Source of the DNA: Nymphaea colorata | Taxonomy: Eukaryota; Streptophyta; Magnoliopsida; Nymphaeales; Nymphaeaceae | Assembly: GCF_008831285.2 (NCBI RefSeq) | Contig: NC_045142.1 | Location: 6,684,608-6,748,607 of the forward strand | Length of the DNA: 64,000 nt | Reading direction: 5' to 3' | Shown here: in pieces, positions 58,136-64,000 of the stretch | How positions within the stretch are numbered: position 1 is the stretch's first letter | How the letters are laid out: every line of letters begins with the position of its first letter | Position numbers and translations under genes: made by a program | Notes under the pieces: generated by a model | The model's input: the letters and a program-made list of their open reading frames with translations, nothing else | Database searches by the model: none | Told to the model about the DNA's origin: nothing

Positions 58136-58852
58136 TTCTATGATTGAATATGTTCTCTCTAATACTTGAATGTTGCTTTATTTTAGAAATATTGTTCGTA
58201 GTGGCTTAATTTTTATCTATTTCATATATATGAATGCACGGTGAGAATGAGAGTGTTGTTTGGGATTCTCTCTTTATTATTGTGTTGATTAATTTTTGAG
58301 GTTGGGGCTTGTCCAACCCGGGAAAGCCCTCACGAACACGTACATGTTAATATGCCTTTGCTTGTCGTTTTGCGTTAGTTTCCTTTTAATCATCACATTA
58401 GAAACCTTAATGAGCAGCTTATTCTATGGTTTGTGTTTCTTCCATACCCAACGGTGAAAGAAACATATTCCCTTGCAACCAATAAAATAACTATGTTTTA
58501 TGTTTATAATCATGTTTTTCAAAATATTTTCAAAAGAACTCCTTTCTAATGTGCTTTGGAAGCTTAGTTTAGGCTCTTGCATGAGTCCAAGCTCCCGTCT
58601 GGCCTACATCAAACTTCAAGTCGGTTGTTATTAAATCATCTCTTCACTTCTAATCTCATGAAGACACGTATATATACATGCTATATACATATGTGTGTAC
58701 ATGATGATTTTTTTTATCTTTCTCTCTCTATGTTTTCACATTCTATTTTTCAAATTTTCATATACACATGCATGCATATATATATGAATGTGCTACTTTC
58801 TCTCAAAAATCATTTCTCTTTTTATGTCAAATGCCTTCATCTACAAATCTCT

Positions 58853-58855
<3 letters not shown>

Positions 58856-58895
<40 letters not shown>

Positions 58896-59108
58896 TTCTC
58901 CATTTCTCTTTGTATTCAAACCAATGAAGTTTTTATAATCTTCACAATGTATATATGGGATAGTATATATACATGTATGTTCATCTTCTCTATCTCCCTC
59001 TCTTTCTCTCTTTCTTTTGAAAGTTTCATTTTCCTTCTCTACAAATGTATATCTGTACGTATCTGTACGTATATATATATATATATACGTACAAATGTAT
59101 ATCTGTAC

Positions 59109-59162
<54 letters not shown>
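58856..59162. repeat. (TA)n arrays and short repeats
   Basis: Three TA runs (about 58856-58890, 59070-59087, 59110-59160), the last two each preceded by acaaatgtatatctgtacgt. They create spurious Tyr/Ile frames on both strands. Confidence 0.9.
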
Positions 59163-59166
<4 letters not shown>

Positions 59167-60022
59167 GTCTCTCTTTCTTTTAAATGTTTGATTTTGTGAC
59201 TTTTAAGATCTTTTTTCCTCTCTCCTTCTCTATATTTTCTTATGATCAAGTATCTCATTTTTTACATTCTTTTGGTCATTTTCTTCTCCAAGATCATTTT
59301 CATTTGCCGACTTCATTAGGACCACAACTTAAGTAATGACCCAATATCGGGTTCGTGCTTGATAGTCTACAACCTCAATCTAATTTCAAAAACTTTTCTT
59401 TGTTTGAATGTTCATGTTAACTATAAAACAAAAATCTTAGATGTATGTTGTGGTAGGAATGTCTTTACATATATGTTGTGGTAGGAATGTTTTGCTTTCT
59501 TCCAATCATATAGGATCAACGCATCCATGCATTCACCTCCACTTAATATCACAAATGAGCACAATCACATCTCTAAAAGAACTTAGGCAAGATGAGATGG
59601 AGCTCTAACTAGGTGGTAATTGAGTTAGAGCAAAATCTCAAACCTTATTTAAGTCTTAAGAGAACACCTAAGTGATTCCCAAAATGATTCCCCAAGCTTT
59701 CCAAATGATATTTACAAAGATTTCACAACTCTAATTTTCCTCAAAATGTTTCACATTCTTAAGCAATTCTTCAAGATTCTTTTCAAAACTTTGAAACATC
59801 AAACTTTCAATATTTTTCTATACCGCACATAGAAAGAAAAGTTTAAGCCAAAATGAAATGGATCAATAATAAACATAGCCCTTGGATTGATTACCTCCGG
59901 TAAAGGCACCGGGAACGGTCGATCCTCGTATCGACGTGTGTGTCCCTTTCTCTCTTATTTTTAAATAAAAATCTCATTTTTCTGGAGCACTCCAAATACC
60001 AAAAATTTTGGGGATGCGAACA

Positions 60023-60787
60023 GATGACGACCGTGATGGGACCCGTCATCATTTGGCTATGGTTATAATTAATGCATTTTCACTAACTTGAGCATCTCAT
60101 ATATTACCAATGATAAAGCGTGTCCCCTATTTTGGCCTTCATCCAATTGGCATTTCATTACATTGCTTGGTGATTGTGTTTGCTTTCATGCATATAAGAC
60201 TAATCAAGGATGATCAATCATGTTCACTTAGATCTACTATCAAATACAACCCTCCTAAATTTAATAGTTGTTTGAAAACAATGTTTGCTCTTCAATTTAT
60301 TTCAATCATCATCTTAGGCAACATTGCATTAGAGACAACTCATTTTACATGATCTCTCATATTTCAAAATTTCTCATACCTATTTGTCCCAGTCATCATG
60401 TTGCTGGGCTTGGTCTTAGGCGGTAGCACAAGACTAAGCCTTACAACTAGACCACACCTTAGGTGGGAAAGCCTCCTCATTAGTATCATGAGTGGTAATT
60501 TGTGGTATATTGACGAGCGACCAAGAAGTTAATGAACCTTACCCTTGGTTGCCTAAGGAAAAATCTATGCTAGTACTAAGCCATTTGGCTAATGAGGTTG
60601 TAAATTATCCTAATTAGGTCCCTATATCCTTTTTTGTCCAAAATCATTTCAAATGACATATGGTTGTCCATAAAACCTTATGTGATGTTTTACAACCTCA
60701 TTATATACCTCTACTTCATATTGTTTTTGTCAACCTAGTCAATCTTTTTCTAATTTAACTTTCTACCCTTCAGAGTCATCATTCAAG
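60023..60787 (+). other. Gypsy leader with primer-site-like sequence
   Basis: gatgacgaccgtgatgggac directly follows the LTR end. It resembles the tggcgac-type primer sites of related plant elements but I cannot match it to a specific tRNA. The remaining ~740 bp to the ORF1 ATG shows no conserved frame. Confidence 0.4.
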
Positions 60788-61987
60788 ATGTATTCTTTCC
60801 AACGTGGTGTTACATTCCCTTATGATCATATCCTCTTCGGGGAAGGACCCGAACGGTCTATGTACATATCTCTTGAGTCTAAACCTTTGGCTCTCGAATG
60901 GTATCGGTCTTGGCATCCCACCTTCTCTTGGATGTTTCCTTTTTACTTTGAAGAATATGGGCTAGAGACAGTGGCAGCCAAAGTAATGCAGTCAGTTGAT
61001 GAAAAATTGGTACATGCAATCACCGAGTGTTGGAACCCAAGGACCTCCTCTTTTTGGATTCCATGGGGAGAAATGACAATACAACTAGATGAATTTGCCG
61101 AAATACTAGACTTCCCAACCCCAACTTGTGACCCGAATGATTCATTGGAAAAATAATTCCTTATGAACCCAACCAAGGTCAAAGCAAGTGACCTCATTGC
61201 TCACTTTACCGGACGAAAAAATTGGCCCTTGGTAGAAAACCATAAAAATCAAAGTATTAACCTGAAAAATTTGTATGAGGAATTTGGAGCTTACATTGAA
61301 CCTTTCACTTTGCCCTGAAAAGCCATAAGAAGAATCAAACATTGTCTGATGCTTTGCACAGTGGAAGTAACCCTTTTCACCGATGGAAGTGACCTCTTTG
61401 ATGTCTGTATTGCTTGACTTTTTTGGGTATGGGGGCATAGTGGAACTCGACACTTGTCAGTAGCATTGATAGCTTTAGCCTTCTTTTACCGAGGACTCAC
61501 CTGCTTCACCATTAGAGATGCCGACTTCATAGAAGGATACACATATGCTTTGCAATTGTGGTTCCTCAAGCACGTGGGACCCCAAGCCAGCCTATTCAGA
61601 AACACTAATGGAGCATTGACAGTCTTAGAACAATACCATCGTTTGATCAAGTAGTTAAAAGAAGATGAAATCATTTGGGACTATTGTGATCGTCGTCAGG
61701 GTCTGCCTCGATACACTCACCATCATCATGGGCGTACCACACTCTTGGGCCCTTACTTCATAGTTGATTATTGTGTTGATAGATGTATGAGACAATTCTC
61801 TCAGAGGTAGAAGATGGATTCTATGCATGCACCAATTGGAGCTATTCCGAAATTCGACCTCAGCTCTCCTCAATGGGTGGCATTGTTCGTAGTGGCTCGA
61901 CAAGAATGGAAGACACAAATATCATACACTTGGTTCGCAGGCCCAGTGGTACAGAAGGAATACGCCGAATGGTGGGATGCCAACTGA
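60788..61987 (+). pseudogene. Gypsy ORF1 with plant-mobile-domain-like region
   Basis: A single 399-codon frame from ATG 60788 (MYSFQRGVTFPYDH) to TGA 61985-61987. It holds WYRSWHPTFSW and YFEEYGLE (residues ~38-60), then ECWNPRTSSFWIPWGEM and LDEFAEILDFP (~80-113), the hallmark of the plant mobile domain (aminotransferase-like) family, which occurs in plant genes and in several transposon groups. The C-terminal part contains HVGPQASLF and QKEYAEWWD. Five premature stops interrupt it (61154, 61316, 61415, 61652, 61808) but there is no frameshift. Its role in retroelements is unknown. Confidence 0.7.
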
Positions 61988-62193
61988 CCACCATCCATCA
62001 TTCCTTAAAAGTTTACATTGTCAATCTTGTACTCTTTATGTCATCTTTAGTCGTTGTCATCTTTATTAGTATTTTCTTCGGATGTAACTTTTAAAAACTC
62101 TTAATGCAATAAGAACATTCATTTTGTCATCATTTTCTTCCAATGACTCTTCATTTTCTTGTCTCTCAAGGTGAATACTTGAAAGCCAACAAG

Positions 62194-64000
62194 ATGGTTG
62201 AAACTAGATCGCAAGCTAAATAGGCTCCTCAGAACGAGACTTCATCTTTCGAGCTTAGGCCAGAAACACTTGGCCTCTCAACAATTGAGCCAGAAGGCTA
62301 CCATATGTTCCGGTTGTTCATGGAGCGATTCATGAGGGAACAAGAAGAACAAAAGACCTTGTTGATTGCTCCAGAACTAGAAAATGAAAAAGCTGCCAAG
62401 CAGAAGATAAAAAAGAAAAGCAACAAACCTTCTCCTACAGATGGGGATGAAGATCATATGGGCTCAGATTCAACAACTAGTAAAGAGGAAAACCCCGTGT
62501 TGCTTCCTCTAAATAAGAAAAATACAACAAAGAAAAGCAAGAAGGAAAAAGAAATTATGGTGGAAAGCAGCTCACCTAGCTCTATCACCATTGGAAGTTT
62601 AGAAGAGAAACCTAAAAGAAAGAGAAAGCTTACCAAAAGAGGCAAAAAAACAAGGAAGTACATCCCCAACAGTAACTCAAATAGTGAAAGTTCTGCAGAA
62701 AAGTAAAGGAGATCAAGAGCAAGAAGAAAAAGACAATGCCATAATTAGTCGAATCAAGTGATGATGAAAGTACGACTAAGCGCAAGTTCTATGAAATGGA
62801 GAAAATGATGAACAATCTTCAACTTAGGGGGAAAGGAAAACGCTCATACTCATGCGAGGATTATTACCTTGGTATTGAAGGGGATGAGGACGTGAAAGGC
62901 TTACCTAGGGAGTTCGTCAAATATGATGGAACCACCTGCCCACATGTTCATCTTTCAACCTTCTTCAATGATTGCTACAAAATTTGGGAAAATAGCAAAG
63001 ATTTGTTTCGCTATTTCCCAAGAAGTCTTGAAGGCATCGCTGCATTGTGGTACAAAGAAAATGTCAACCCAATCAAACTCAAGGAATTTGACAAGTTAAT
63101 TAACATGTTTGTCGAAAGATTCGAGCAGCTCCAATGGCTCCAATCCTCAGCACCATTTGCGGTCTCCATCAGAAACAAGGAGAAAAGGCTCCAGAATTCA
63201 TCCAAAAATAGAGAATTCAATGCAACAAGATGAAGGAACCCATTTCTAAAACACAAGCTCTGTCGCTGATCAGGAAGAATCTTGGCCAGCCCTTGAAAAG
63301 TCTTATCCGCAATGCCCCGATCAAGACCTTCACTGAGTTGATTGAACAAGCAAATTCAATAGAGGAAGGAGTTGAGGAGGGTGATTTTGATGGAATCATT
63401 GCCCCTAAGTACAAGAAAGAGGGTAATATAGGAGGAAGAAGACAATTGTCTGCACACTTCATAACTAATGCCGACATTTGAAAGGACAACACCAACAACT
63501 AGAAGCATGACAAGGAAGTCAGTCTCAAGAAGAACATGCAGTTTCCCAAAGGCAATGACGAAAGAAAAAACAAACACCCAGGCTGGATTTATGACCGAAA
63601 ATTCACTCCTCTCAGTCAGTCTTGCGAGAAGATCTTGGAATATCTCCTTGCCAAATGAACCATCGTTTTGCCAAAAATATCAGAGCCTCTGAAAATGAGG
63701 GGAGGAAATAAAGAAAAACTGTGTAAGTTTCATCGTGCCCCTGGTCATGACACTAAGGATTGTTTTGTCCTCAAAAACATTATCCAAGACTTCATCAACA
63801 AGGATCTCTAGATTGGTGATGATAGCGTCCCTGAGGTATTAAGGAATCTATTTCCTGATCACGAGAAGGCGGCAGTAGCCACAGTCAGCATAGGCACTCT
63901 ACTCTTATATCATCCACAGGAGCACATCAGACCTTGTGATGGAAGCAGTTCACACAAGGTCATGATGAGAAATCATGAAAAGAAACCTTTGGATTTTATT
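62194..64000 (+). pseudogene. Gypsy gag (continues beyond window)
   Basis: ATG 62194 starts MVETRSQAK, followed by a TAG at codon 10. Lys/Ser-rich region to 62706, then a one-base frame change, then the retrotransposon-gag domain (PHVHLSTFFNDC, FPRSLEGIAALWY; 62930-63110). A second frame change near 63150-63170 leads to KTFTELIEQANSIEEG (63325-63375), and the knuckle CKFHRAPGHDTKDC starts at 63722. More stops lie at 63479 and near 63500, 63656 and 63810. It encodes, in broken form, capsid and nucleocapsid. The same FPRSLEG block and knuckle type occur in the remnant at 973-2646. Confidence 0.85.

Larger units (their letters stand above)
56627..60022 (+). repeat. Gypsy 5' LTR (3396 bp)
   Basis: Left edge tgtaatcaccccaaatttt is set by comparison with uninterrupted R copies; right edge gatgcgaaca precedes the primer-like site. 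The U3 part (to 57154) has tccaaaat words like the L block, then a TATA box at 57155, a transcribed part with a four-unit tandem repeat, and (TA)n/(CT)n tracts at 58.7-59.2 kb. Frames inside it are low-complexity. No second LTR lies in the window, so length is an estimate. Confidence 0.65.
56627..64000 (+). mobile_element. Large Ty3/gypsy retrotransposon, 5' part (runs off window)
   Basis: A 3.4-kb 5' LTR, a leader with primer-site-like sequence, an extra ORF1 with a plant-mobile-domain-like region, then gag with the gypsy gag domain and a knuckle of the form C-x2-H-x4-H-x4-C. Protease and the rest of pol lie beyond 64000. ORF1 upstream of gag, very long LTRs and gag type suggest the Tat/Ogre group; this is inference. 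It is inserted in R copy 4. Confidence 0.8.

Noticed and set aside
58577-59258. Long overlapping open frames on both strands rich in Tyr-Ile or Ile-Tyr repeats
   Set aside because: They are translations of (TA)n and (CT)n runs inside the gypsy LTR and have no domain content.
1-64000. tRNA, rRNA or organelle-derived genes
   Set aside because: None was recognised on reading; only the initiator-Met tRNA complements at retroelement primer sites were found. A tRNA scan would be decisive.

Overview
The window reads as plant nuclear DNA, almost certainly from a seed plant and probably a flowering plant. The evidence is three Ty1/copia-type elements (initiator-Met-tRNA primer sites, gag-PR-IN-RT-RNase H order), Ty3/gypsy elements with a plant-type gag knuckle and a plant-mobile-domain-like extra ORF, hAT-type miniature elements, and fragments of a BEL1-like homeodomain gene. 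The species cannot be fixed from the sequence. I see no intact host gene, no rRNA or tRNA gene and no CRISPR array. The window is a nest of transposable elements and rearranged dispersed repeats, rich in (TA)n and (GA)n.

Layout. 1-6.5 kb: decayed minus-strand gypsy gag/protease, split by a 3.4-kb insertion bounded by two identical 128-bp direct repeats. 6.9-12.4 kb: one copy of a large dispersed repeat (called R here) with a TATA-bearing promoter-like block (P), followed by two inverted duplications (IR-A, IR-B). 13.19-18.25 kb: complete but decayed minus-strand copia element (Copia-2) with a 5-bp target duplication, nested in R. 18.3-24 kb: second R copy with P block, a small hAT-type element and a foldback-like inverted duplication (FB1). 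24.2-28.2 kb: gypsy-LTR-like block (L). 28.5-36.2 kb: two more R/P copies; the second carries an inverted duplication of the 5' end of a BEL1-like gene (IR-D), then a second foldback copy (FB2). 36.2-39.1 kb: L block and inverted R pieces. 39-42 kb: mostly unannotatable AT-rich DNA. 42-45.8 kb: degenerate copia element (Copia-3). 47.6-48.7 kb: inverted R copy. 49.14-54.46 kb: young copia element (Copia-1) with 98-99% identical LTRs, interrupted by two stop codons, inserted just upstream of an exon-like sequence. 55.3-56.6 kb: R copy cut by a large gypsy element that runs off the right edge (3.4-kb LTR, leader, PMD-like ORF1, gag).

How it fits together. R/P copies are the old substrate and the copia and gypsy elements inserted later. 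The most interesting pattern is that every long inverted duplication found lies downstream, on the same strand, of a P block with a TATA box. If P is transcribed, these loci would make long hairpin RNAs, one of them built from a developmental transcription-factor gene. That is an inference and needs small-RNA and transcript data.
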